Below, piece after piece: positions 9,564 to 18,758 of a stretch of 23,937 nucleotides of DNA. The first letter of the stretch is position 1. Every line of letters begins with the position of its first letter. The translations under genes and the position numbers were made by a program. Source of the DNA: Irineochytrium annulatum (Eukaryota > Chytridiomycota > Chytridiomycetes > Chytridiales > Chytridiaceae); NCBI GenBank assembly GCA_027600665.1, contig JADGJL010000356.1, positions 1 to 23,937 of the forward strand. The letters run 5' to 3'. The notes under the pieces were generated by a model that searched no databases, was not told where the DNA came from, and saw nothing but the letters and a program-made list of their open reading frames with translations.

Positions 9564-10618
9564 GCTTCCAGAATTCTCTGTCCGAAGATCCGTATGGTAT
9601 ATATTATAACATACGTCCTTACGCCGATGGAGGCATATCTAGATCTCTGTTTTCTATTCCTATTTTGGTCTATGATAAAAAAAATACACACTCGACGACC
9701 ACCCCTCAAGGCCTTTGTTCGACCGCAATATGCGAGCGGCCTTGGGTTCAGCGACAAGATCGGCGACGGCAGGCCCCGACGCGATGCGATGCGATATTGG
9801 CATGGCGGGACGAGAAGGAGAGTTCGGAGACGAAAAGAAAGGCGCGGGTGGGCAGATTTCGACAAGCGGAGGCTGGGAGCGTGCGGAGCCGGAGGTGCAA
9901 CGCGATGTTCAAAATGCACGACGGCTGCCGGCAGCAATTAGTGACGAAGCTCACCTCCCAGAGCACCATCCCGCGATCGGCGTCGCGAGTCGAGTATCCA
10001 GCTGAATCAATTTCACAAGCTCGGACTCGTCCATCCGAGCGAGAGGTGTTAAGAATTTAGAGGATTAGTATTGAACAGAATACAGCTATGATACCACAAA
10101 GGGATACCAGGTGTTTGAGAAAATAGCAACTTGAGACTCACAAAGTTCAATATTTTACCATTATGCTGAAGCTCCAGCAGTCAAAATACATTCAGGGCCA
10201 TCAAAACGTCATTCATGTGCATCTAACACCTCACATGTGTATTCTCCTTTAACGCTGTATGACTATGTAACTACAAAAGATGAAACCGAAAGCAATAGCT
10301 GCGGGGCGAAACGCGGCAAGCAGAATAAGATGCCTTCGTGATGAAAGGGATAATGGACTTCAGACACAGATGAACGCGAGTCACAAAGAGTGAGTAGAGT
10401 CAAAAAACAGATATCCATATAAGCACACTACGGCGAATGAGCAAGTGAGGCGAACGAGAAGATGGGTAGGGTAAAAAAAGCAACATGAGAAATACATAGT
10501 TCGCCTCTCACGAAATAGATATACCAAGCGATGAAGTAAGTGAACCGGTTTAGGTTCTATTTCTACGGAGCCTTTGTGCTAAGATGTGGAAGCATGAACA
10601 AAATAAATAAATAGGGCT
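9564..10618. other. Intergenic region, about 1.05 kb
   Basis: This lies upstream of the orphan gene (minus) and downstream of the tyrosinase gene (minus). Several open frames cross 9660-10060 on both strands, but none has family resemblance, a convincing start or splice structure. The part from about 10060 to 10610 is AT-rich and looks non-coding. No repeat or RNA gene was recognised. Confidence 0.6.
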
Positions 10619-13212
10619 CTAACCCCTCCATTCCCAACCCCTCACAACCTCCCTAAACGCCTCTTCATACCCATCCGTCGGACTTTGCTCGAAGTGCCGA
10701 TCGAGCGCCTCGTCAAACTGATCGCCGATCGCCTTCAGCATCGCCTCTCCCTCCCTTACCCTCTTCAGCATCTCCTCCATCCCATCCCCGGCAGGCACCG
10801 CGTGCACCCCCGGCGCGACCTCCAAGAGCCGCCGGTGCGCGTCAGCGACCCACTCCATTGGTAGGTCCCCCGGCGGCCGCCTCCGCACCGTCCCGAACCG
10901 CCCGCTCCCAATCCGTGCGCCGCCGGGGCTCTTCAGCAACCGGATCCCACCCCTTTCCGCCCCATTCGCCCTCCGATCCAGCATCCCTTCCGCGCCGTCA
11001 CGCCGCCGCCTCACCACGCTGCTCTTTGAGCCCGAGTACGGCACATACTTGACGCAGAAGTCGCCGCCCTGAGAGCCAAGCGCCATGCTGACGGGGAGAT
11101 TAAAACCCGGCATGATGTCTGCGGCGCTGACGTTGAATTTAGGACCGCTGCCGGGGGGTAGCTGGGCCGTGCCAACGTACTGTGCGGCGTTCTGGGGATG
11201 AAGCTCTTGCCATAGCGTCCAGTAGCGATCTGATTAACCAAAAATTTGCATCGTGATGTCAGATTCCAACAACATTACCATGTGAATAAAAAATATCCCG
11301 GCACTCACCGACGTTCGCGTGCAGCATAAAGAACAGCGGATCATTCGCCGAAAGGTCGATGAAGTAAAGATCCGCATCCATCCCCCCAGTAAAGAAGTGC
11401 ACCGCGTTGTGCGCAATCTCCAGCGGTCCGGAAAACGACGTGAAATTTGGACTCGCGCTCACAAGCGGCGCGAGGACCGTGTCGTCCGTGAGGGTGAAGC
11501 CCGTACTGTAGTTCCTGCTCAGGCACGACCCGTCGTAGCTCGTCCAGTTCCGCGGGAACCCGTCGTGGACACAGGGCGTCGGGTTGGATGGATTTCCGCG
11601 CGTGCCGAAGGACATATTGGAGGACCCGAAGATGTCAGTGTCGTTCAAGGGAGCGTTGGCATCAAAGCCCCAATCCCAGAACGGTATCGAGACGGTTGGG
11701 TCGACGGTTTGAATCGCCTTCTCGTAGAGCGCAAGAAAGGTGCGGTGCCACGGCAAGAACTGAGGCTAAATAGGAAGGAGGTTTAGTTTGCGTACCAAGA
11801 AAATAATAAAAAGGTGAGGAACACGGACCGATCCATGAATATAGGCGATGGCCATTGCGTGCATAGCCACGATGTCATCGTAGAAGCTCCTCCTGCCCAG
11901 CAGCGAAGGCAGCCTCCTAACCCCCTCGAGGGCGTTAATAAATTTCTGTCTGTCCGGCATTGAAAGATCCCTCCACTCCCGCCGGACGCTGTAAGACGAG
12001 CAGGGCGTGGATGGCGCCAGCGGGAAAAGGGCAGGCGGATTGCTGGCGGTGAAGATATGGCCGGGCGCCTTTGAAACGCATGTCCTGAACCAAAAAAGAT
12101 TATGTGCTATTCTTCCATTGCTGCTAGTAGCCCACCTCTGCTCCAACTGGGCCGGCCCCTTATGATCCCGTCGCTGCGGATTCGAGACCCCAATGCACTT
12201 GTACGAGCAACCCGCCAGGATGCTCCCATTCGCCTGCGGCATCATGAGCTGGTTCGAGTGACCGCCGCAGTCGTACAGGCCCAGCCTGAGCCCATCCGTC
12301 GTCTGCCCGCCCGCGAGGTCGGCGCACTTGCCCGTGCTCACGCTCATGAGCTGGCCCAGGACCATGAACCACGTCTGTGCGTCGCTCGTCGAGTCGCAGG
12401 TGTTGGCGTTAATGTAGTTGCCGTCCGCGCTGGCCTCCCAGCACAGAGGCGGGACGTCCGAGGTCAGAATCTGGGTCGTGGCGTTGACGGTCGTGTCTGC
12501 GGAGAGGGTCGGCGGGAGCAAGTCTTCGGGGGGTATCGCGGTAACTGTCGCCGTTGCGGCTGGGGCGGTCCCTGGGAGTTGTGAGGCGGAAGGGAGGGTG
12601 AATTGCTGGTTCGGCTTCGGGTAGCAGGTGCTGCACGCGGAAAAAGAAGCCAACAGGTCAACCGATCATATCCAGACACGAGTAGGAGATGCACCCACAA
12701 TAAGGCCATTGTTTGGCCAGGAAGATGAAGATTGTCCCCAGTCACGTCGATGCAGAGTTGGGTGGAGCCGGATTGGAAACCGGACATGTTAGGAGAGGCG
12801 GTGCTCACGCGGCTGAAGAGTTGATTGGTGGCAGAGGTGCTGCAAGGCTCAACCTACACACATTAGCGAGTAGAGCTTTAGAACAGGCGACAAATCAGGC
12901 CCTGGTATGCATTCCAATTCCCACCTCCATGACGGCTCCGATGACAGGACTCGCGGCTGGATACGCCACGCAGTATCCGCCCTGTGTCGTGATCCGATAC
13001 CCGGGTGCCGGCGCCGCCGTCGTTGCCGCCCCAGCGGCGGCTGCCGTCGATGTAGCCGTCGGCGCGATCGAGTCCGGCACCGCAGTGAACGCCTGCGTCG
13101 GATCCGCTGCCGAGCACGTCTGTAGGGTCAGGAGGCCCGCCGTCGAGTTGGCTGACCAGCAGAGGCCATCGGAGGAGATGATTTGGCCCGCCGTCAAGAC
13201 GAGGGACGACAT
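10619..13212 (-). CDS. Tyrosinase with two N-terminal ricin-B-type lectin modules
   Basis: Six exons (12925-13212, 12699-12853, 12136-12630, 11829-12084, 11309-11765, 10619-11229) give 753 aa with matching phases. Residues 1 to about 310 look like two beta-trefoil lectin modules: repeated LC/C positions and Q-x-W/F-like motifs (TQAF, NQLF, NQQF, AQTW, NQLM), joined by an Ala/Thr/Pro linker. The tyrosinase core (about 330-570) has all six copper ligands: H388, H396 and H405 (PWHRTF) for CuA; H517, H521 (IAHNAVH) and H547 (DPLFFMLHANVDRYW) for CuB. Family enzymes oxidise mono- or diphenols to o-quinones, the entry to melanin and cuticle-like cross-linking. The C-terminal 140 residues are Arg-rich and unassigned. 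No signal peptide is seen at the chosen ATG although the lectin half is Cys-rich, so an upstream exon may be missing. Confidence 0.88.
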
Positions 13213-13483
13213 CTTTGGGGATCGCTCCCGCCGTGGTTGTCGAGACGGCGGTTCGGGGTTAGTTCGTCGGGGACGGAGAGTGAGGCGAAGGTGGTGCCGA
13301 GTGAGACGGGCTCAAATGGAACTCAAAATATAGACTCCGACTTCGGCGCTGTAGACGACGTCGCACACAGACTCAACTCAGTCGACTTGCCCATTGACGG
13401 GATGGTCCTCGACGCAGGTACGAAAATCACGTTGTAAATAGCAGTAAATAGCAAAGAGGAACGTCATCGCCTTATTACGTCGT

Positions 13484-13620
13484 GAGCGAGCGGGAGCATC
13501 CCGACGTCAAGGTCGCGGTCAGCCCTGCCCACGTCGTCGCCATTTATGTTGATTCCGCTGATGCCGGCGGCGACGGACGATTCGGGCTCCAAGGCCTCGA
13601 CGCGATCGTCCACGTTGGTC
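13484..13620 (-). pseudogene. Relic of the acidic repeat-exon gene
   Basis: Read on the minus strand, this stretch encodes TNVDDRVEALEPESSVAAGI, then SGINI, then a Gly/Asp-rich tail ending RDLDV. That matches exon 1 (DERLESLEFESSLPPAISRI) and exon 2 (TNVDERSEALEPESSVA) of the gene at 17004-18250. Similarity continues past the exon edge into the old intron (GCTCCCGCTCGC versus GCTCCCACTCGC), but the GT donor of the living copy is GG here. No start codon or following exons were identified, so it is best read as a decayed fragment left by duplication. Confidence 0.65.
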
Positions 13621-13887
13621 GTGATCCTGGTGGAGGAGTGACATCAGACAACTTTGTTCGTAAGGGCCATTCTCCTTCCACGACTGCGACTATGAAGTAG
13701 TTACTTCCTTCCCATACTGGTTATGTTGTAAACTCTGCAGTTTCCGGTTTTACTTAAATCAGCGGAAGAAAAAAAATGATTGTTCCGCAAACTCCCTCTC
13801 AATGCATTTTTTGGAATCCGAGCCACTATTTCGAGTAGTTGTTTCAATGTTCAATGTTTTCCACATTCCACATATCGTCCTCTAGGT

Positions 13888-14001
13888 ATCGGAGGTATTC
13901 AAAACCGAAAACGATCAAGTCACTCAAAGGATCGGGTAAAGGGAAAAGTGCAATTGGCTGCACAAAAAAAGTACAAGACGAATTATGTAAATTGGCTAAC
14001 T
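13888..14001 (-). repeat. 3'-flank blocks shared by the two decarboxylase genes (copy A side)
   Basis: Downstream of copy A, 16 nt at 13986-14001 and 19 nt at 13888-13906 are exact reverse complements of 20232-20247 and 20325-20343, at similar distances from the stop codon of copy B. Sequence between the blocks is partly similar (a shared cttgtactt). Similarity is not evident beyond the outer block. Confidence 0.8.
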
Positions 14002-14019
14002 ATAAGCGTTCAAGTCAAA

Positions 14020-15462
14020 TTACTTTTGTTCCTTCACGACCGCCAGCTTGCTGCGCACAGGCACGTTGTGGTCCTGCCCGGGCTTCGGGAACCCATCGAG
14101 GTGTACCCCCTTCCTGAACAGCAGGCAATGGCTCGACCCCCCAAAGTGGAACATCCCCGTCTGATCCCCCTTCTTCACCTTCTGCCCCTCCTTGACCGTG
14201 ATCTCGCACGTCGAGACCTCGTCCATCCCTATGCCGATGAACGCCATGAGGCCGATGGCGGGGTTGTCTGCCTCGATGAAGATGATGGCGCGCACGGCCA
14301 GGTGGGCGATATAGCCCTGGGCCGTCGACAGGCCGGCGAGGGAGATTTCATGGCGCGCGGCCGGATCCCCGAGACCTTCGAAGAGGGGCTCTGAGAAGTA
14401 GGTCCCGTCCACGACCATGGCGCGCTTAATCGTGCCAGAGACGGGGGCGTGCCAGCGGTGGTAGGAGAGCGCCGAGAGGAAGGCCTGGTAGACGGTGCAG
14501 CCGGCGAACTGCTCGGCGAGAGGGTCGTGGCCTAGCATGTCGAGGACGGAGTACGGCTGGCCCTTGTTCCAGAACTTGTCGCGAAGCTTACAGTTGTGCT
14601 GGAGGTTGTACGGCTTGGACTCGCACGCGTTTGCGATGACGTTGTCGTCCTCGGGGCTCGCGATCGGTCGGAAGCTCTCCTTCACCTCTCTAGTGAAGAA
14701 GTCGTCCCAGGACTTGTATCCGTGCGTCTCATGGGAAGGATCGCAGACGAACATGTCGGCGAACTTGTGGTCGGTCCCCGCAGCCTTGTTGGCGACGGTC
14801 TGGAGATCGTGTACGGCCGTCTCGCCAAACCAGCCGTTCTGGTTCTTCTTCAGCACGTAGGCGGACTCGGGCGACTTGAGGAACTTGCCCCACTCGTTGA
14901 GCACTTTCTTAAGCATGGCGTTGACCTCCGGGTCGAGGAAGGCAGCGTTGCCCGACGGGGTGCCCATGGGCCAATCGAAACAGGCGTTCATTGGGACACC
15001 GACCATGCCGACCCTCTCGGCGGACTCGGTCCAGGACGGCGCCGTGGTGAGGATGTGGTTAAGGACCTGGAGCATCTGCTTGTAGTTTTTAATCTGCGTG
15101 TGGCCGGTGGGGTCGTTGTTGTACGGCCTTGCAATCGAAAGCAGTTGGTGAGATCAAGAAGGTGCAGAACCCAAAAGATCGCGCTCAATCGAGATCGCGG
15201 TGGAGACTCACCTCTTAGACGGAACCTCGTCGAACATCGCGGTGAAATACATGTAGATGCGCGGGTTCTTCTCAATCAGCTGCTCGAACTCTTTGAGGAC
15301 GGGGACGAGCTCCTTCGGATTCTTCTCCACGTGTTCGATCTGCTTCCCGAGCCATTCCTTGTGCAGGCGGTGGTCGGACGGCATCCAGCCGCCGATGCGA
15401 TGGCGGTGGTGCTCTTCCGGAATGTCATGGTGGATCTCGTGCGGGACGTCGGTCTTCGGCAT
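14020..15462 (-). CDS. PsiD/PSD-like pyruvoyl-dependent decarboxylase, copy A
   Basis: Two exons (15212-15462 and 14020-15127) encode 452 aa. The first part, with HHRHRIGGWMPSDHRL and IYMYFTAMF, matches the fungal PSD-associated N-terminal domain (PF12588). The second part is the decarboxylase domain (PF02666), with YHRWHAPVSGTI and the self-processing motif GGSS at residues 413-416 instead of the LGST of membrane phosphatidylserine decarboxylases. Cleavage before the motif's first serine would give the pyruvoyl cofactor. This architecture is that of PsiD, the soluble tryptophan decarboxylase of Psilocybe, and of many uncharacterised fungal relatives. No membrane segment or targeting peptide is seen, which fits a soluble amino-acid decarboxylase better than a PSD. 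The substrate cannot be told from sequence. It is paired head to head with copy B. Confidence 0.88.
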
Positions 15463-15741
15463 GATGGTGTGTCTGCGGTGCAGGAGAGATCCTGGGAGTT
15501 CGGGTTCGGATGAGGAGGCGGGATCGTAGACGGGAGCCGGAAGATATAACGGTGAGCGGGCTGTGGCGTTGGCTTGGCAGGGTGGAGGATTGATGACCTT
15601 TGATCATGCCCCCACACTTCCCTGCACTTTCACACGCCACCAGAGTAAAATGCAAGCATCTGCGGTCAGGATAAGTGAACGAAGGTGTTGTATTCAAGCG
15701 CGACCTCGAATATATTGAGGAGTTCGCTTAGCAAGTCCCTT
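15463..15741. promoter_or_regulatory. Promoter region of decarboxylase copy A
   Basis: This is the spacer between copy A and the 3' end of the coiled-coil gene on the same strand. The last bases before the ATG resemble those before copy B (caccgc, agaca, catc spaced alike). A TATATC-like sequence on the minus strand near 15547 is a possible TATA element. Confidence 0.35.
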
Positions 15742-16305
15742 TCACCCCGGCGGGTCGAGATGTCCCTCCGCGGCCTCGGCCAGCTCCTCCAAAGTCGCCC
15801 GGCCGGCCGATACAACCGTCCCCCCACGCACCGGAACGGTCGCCTGGATCCAGCGCCCTTCCGTTATATCTTGCTGCACCTTGACCAGCTGCATGAGGCC
15901 GACGACGCCGCCTGACGCGGCTGTTTCGTTCTCCACCTCCTCCATGCTCAGCTCGGCCGCCTTCGCGACGGCTGCATTCACGAGCGCCCGCTTGAGAAGT
16001 GACCTGCTTTTCTGTGAAGACGAAAAAAACACGTATTCAACTCCGTGAAAGGCCTAACCCCCAGCAAGAAATAGTTACCTGAACCCTAACCTCAAGTCGG
16101 CCTTCGCTATTTCCTCGGCTCGCCGCCTCTCGTCCTCTTCCACCCGCCGCATGGCCTCCTCGTCGGCCTCCTTCCACAGCCGGAGCTGCGTCTCGGCGTC
16201 CAACGCACGCGCTGCGGCCTCGGCCGCGCGAGCCTCCAACGCGTCTGCGCGAGCGCGCTCTTCCATGAGACGCTTGACGACCGCAATGAAAAGCTCGGCC
16301 ATCAT
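15742..16305 (-). CDS. Coiled-coil protein of unknown function, 162 aa
   Basis: Two exons (16079-16305 and 15742-16003) join in frame at the acceptor GAAAAGCAG. The N-terminal 75 residues form one long charged helix rich in Ala, Glu and Arg (MEERARADALEARAAEAAAR, EEAMRRVEEDERRRAEEIAK), almost certainly a coiled coil. After the splice the sequence turns to a mixed helical part (SLLKRALVNAAVAKAAELS) and a Gly/Val-rich tail. No signal peptide, membrane segment or enzyme motif is seen, and I do not recognise the family. Either of two adjacent ATGs (16305 or 16302) could start it. It lies between the two decarboxylase genes, divergent from the acidic gene, which may reflect co-inheritance rather than function. 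Confidence 0.6.
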
Positions 16306-17003
16306 CGTCCCTTGATGATGTGCGTGCGTATGCCCTAGTTGAGCTCGCGGGGTTGTCGAAGACGGCAGCCCCCCAGCGTCTTTGAGGGAACGAGGAAGGT
16401 ATTTGGCCGCTTTCGCCGGACTACGTCCGTTTCTTCATGCGCATACCAGCGGGGTATTCAGGGTTTTCATGTGCTGGCTTTGCTATGTTTGTGCTCGGAA
16501 CTGTGAGTCTTTTCGCATGCAGAGTTACCCGACTTGCGAAGACACTTATAACGGAGGTTTCCAGGAGACAGTTTGGTTTTCAGGCAAGGGGCTAGTTCCG
16601 TATCAACACTACATCCAAGTGGGGCGACTTCCAACCTGGCCGTACATCCCCTGCTGGCATGTGGGTAAGACGATATTGCGTCAAAAGCGCAAGGGCCGCC
16701 GCCTTACTTTTACTGAAGCACCATTGGGGGTTGTATGGCATCCGCTGTTGTTCTGTATTTCTCGGTGAACAAAGTAAGAATAAAAGAGCGACAAAACACG
16801 ACGCGAAAGATTATTACCTGCCCAACATCGCAAGATCGATCCAACCGTTTCGGTGTATTCATAAATTTTGCATATTCGCACTCGTAATTCTGAGTTCGTG
16901 TTCACGAAAAGAAAAGATTTCATGATGTAAGCATGCTGCGCCCCCTGAAGTCTCGGACAAAATTGTCCGCTCGTTGTCATCCCACTCCTCGCTCACACCA
17001 ACG
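16306..17003. other. Intergenic region between divergent coiled-coil and acidic genes
   Basis: About 700 bp lie between two start codons pointing away from each other, so it holds both promoters. An open frame at 16382-16768 lacks an ATG start and family resemblance. The right half is AT-richer. No TATA box, repeat or RNA gene was recognised with confidence. Confidence 0.5.
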
Positions 17004-17760
17004 ATGAGCTCCACGAAGTCGGACGAGCGCCTCGAGTCCTTGGAGTTCGAATCGTCCCTGCCGCCGGCCATCAGCAGGATCAACGTCGGTGGCGACGATG
17101 CCGGCAGCGGCGACAGCGACCCGGACCTCGGTAGGCTCCCACTCGCATGCCTAGCCGCTCTCATTCGGTTTAACCCGAGCAGCGCCGCAGAAATCCCCTC
17201 AGAGACTCACCGAGGCTCTGCACGCCGCTCAGCGGGCTGGAGGTGCCGTCGCTGCTAACATCATGATTGGCACAAACGTGGACGAGCGCTCCGAGGCTCT
17301 TGAGCCTGAGTCGTCCGTCGCCGATACGTCCAGCGTCTTCTCTTCTGACGGATTGAATACCGATGACCGTGACACTGACCAAGAAGACGGTTTGTTCCAC
17401 CCTGCCCGGCCTCGCATGTCTGATATACTTCACAAACAGCCCCGAGAAACGTGCGCCGCGTCGCTCGACCGGCCCGGGGCACCGTCGCATCGAACACACT
17501 GAGCGAGGCCCTTGAAGACGAATCGTTCCTGGCCGACGCTTCCAGCGCCATATGTACGGACGAATCGGATACCGACGACCGCGACAGCAACCTGGACGAA
17601 GGTTCGTTTACCTGGCCTGGTTTAGCATGTCCATATCCGCTACAACGCCTCAAGAGCTCGCCGATGCTCTGCCCGCCGCTCGGCCGACCGGAGGTCCCGC
17701 CCGAAGTAGCGAGGCGGGTGCGGGTGCCGATGACCGCGAGCTGGGCGCCGGTTCGTAAAC
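17004..17760 (+). repeat. Tandem exon-intron duplication (three full units and a partial fourth)
   Basis: Similarity between units covers exons and introns. For example, gcatgtctgatat of intron 2 resembles gcatgtccatatc of intron 3. The coding stretch ctcaccgaggctctgcacg in exon 2 matches ctcgccgatgctctgcccg in exon 4. A unit is about 200-260 nt. The fourth unit keeps only the end, GATGACCGCGAG. Confidence 0.65.
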
Positions 17761-18250
17761 CCCGTCTATCTGATACCCAGTGCTAAGAAATGATCACAGC
17801 GCCGAAAAACATGATCGCCAACGTTATCGTCACCGCTCGTCGGAACCGAGGTTTCGTTGAGCGCTTCGCCGGACCCACCGCCACGAATGTGATGGCGGCC
17901 CGTCCGGCGCCGCTGACGGATAGCCATGTCCGCGCCGACTCCGGTACGGCGCAGTCTAGCCGCTCTTCGATCTTTATGAAAGAGGCTCTCCCCAAAGTAA
18001 TGAAGAAAGATGAAGCATTTGAGGAGCAGCAGTGAGTTTCCACGGCACTTTCGTGTTGTTCGCCTGTACACATCTGCATGCATGGTCTCACAGTGGACTT
18101 TGGCAACATAGGAGGGAACGAGAGCTGAACGCGAAGAAGAAGCTGGCGGACAAGGCATCCCGCGGTGATTGGATCGAATCTTCTAAGTCCGGCCCCAAGA
18201 CGCGCCGGAACGCGTTCGGCTGGCGTTGGACCTTGGGGAAGACCAAGTGA
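17004..18250 (+). CDS. Acidic protein encoded by repeated same-phase exons, unknown function
   Basis: Six exons (17004-17130, 17183-17389, 17440-17601, 17655-17750, 17800-18031, 18112-18250) give 320 aa. I do not recognise the family. Exons 1-3 carry diverged versions of one acidic motif: DERLESLEFESS, then DERSEALEPESS with NTDDRDTDQED, then LSEALEDES with DTDDRDSNLDE; exon 4 ends in ADDRELGA. Downstream halves also repeat (PQRLTEALHAAQRAGG versus ELADALPAARPTGG), and three exons open with Ala-Pro-basic-Lys/Asn after the splice. The first four introns are all phase 1 and 49-53 nt, so exons 2-4 are each a multiple of three. The C-terminus changes to a basic region (RERELNAKKKLADKA, KTRRNAFGWRW), possibly nucleic-acid binding or a nuclear signal. 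No signal peptide is present. It ends 508 bp before decarboxylase copy B. Confidence 0.62.
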
Positions 18251-18758
18251 AAGGTGACTGAAAGGGTTCGATCTTGGGAAATCACTGATGGGCGGCCCCG
18301 ATAGACGCTGCAGCTTTACGGTGTTTAGTGATCAGCAAGATTATGCAATGAGGGGCCGGGGACGCATATTGCGTAGCGGCCTCAAACGATAATGAGCGGA
18401 ATCATGTGTCTTGACACCCCCAAGGTATGCGTTTCGTTTGCGACCTAACTCATTGCGCTCATTGGGCGTGGTCCATGTTTAGGCCATGTTGGACTTCGGT
18501 GCTCAATTGATAAAACTTTTGTAGTTGCGTTTTAATCTTAAACGAGCTAGGCGCTACATCTAGTCTCATACTTGTTATGCTAGTATCAGCCCGCGTTCTC
18601 CTTCTTTCTTATTCACAGGCTTTATTGTACGGTCGGGCATCTTGCTCGTTTCTTAAAGCTGAAGTCCGAGAATGCTTGTACTATAAATTGTGGGGGATTT
18701 GATTTAGACGCGCACCTCCTCTTTCGGTCCTCCCCTCCACACCGCCGAAGACATCATC
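18251..18758. promoter_or_regulatory. Intergenic region and promoter of decarboxylase copy B
   Basis: A TATAAAT sequence at 18682-18688 lies 71 bp before the copy B start codon, a reasonable TATA position for a transcript with a short leader. A dyad-symmetric stretch sits at 18354-18381. The rest is moderately AT-rich without open frames of note. Confidence 0.45.
18682..18688 (+). promoter_or_regulatory. TATA-like box for decarboxylase copy B
   Basis: The heptamer TATAAAT is upstream of a pyrimidine-rich leader (cacctcctctttcggtcctc) that precedes the ATG at 18759. Placement, not experiment, supports it. Confidence 0.45.

Larger units (their letters stand above)
13213..14019. other. Intergenic region upstream of tyrosinase, containing a relic exon and shared 3' flank
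   Basis: About 800 bp separate the tyrosinase start (minus) from the stop codon of decarboxylase copy A (minus). It contains the decayed repeat exon at 13484-13620 and, from 13888 to 14001, sequence blocks shared with the flank of decarboxylase copy B. No intact gene was found. Confidence 0.6.

Noticed and set aside
11319..11786. 155-codon plus-strand frame within the tyrosinase gene
   Set aside because: It is antisense to the copper-B region of the tyrosinase and is very Arg/Glu-rich, typical of a shadow frame.
14596..15513. 305-codon plus-strand frame opposite decarboxylase copy A
   Set aside because: It is antisense to a clearly conserved enzyme, crosses the copy A intron, and has no recognisable domain.
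16382..16768. 128-codon plus-strand frame between the coiled-coil and acidic genes
   Set aside because: It starts at TTG, has a composition unlike its neighbours, and shows no family resemblance or splice context.
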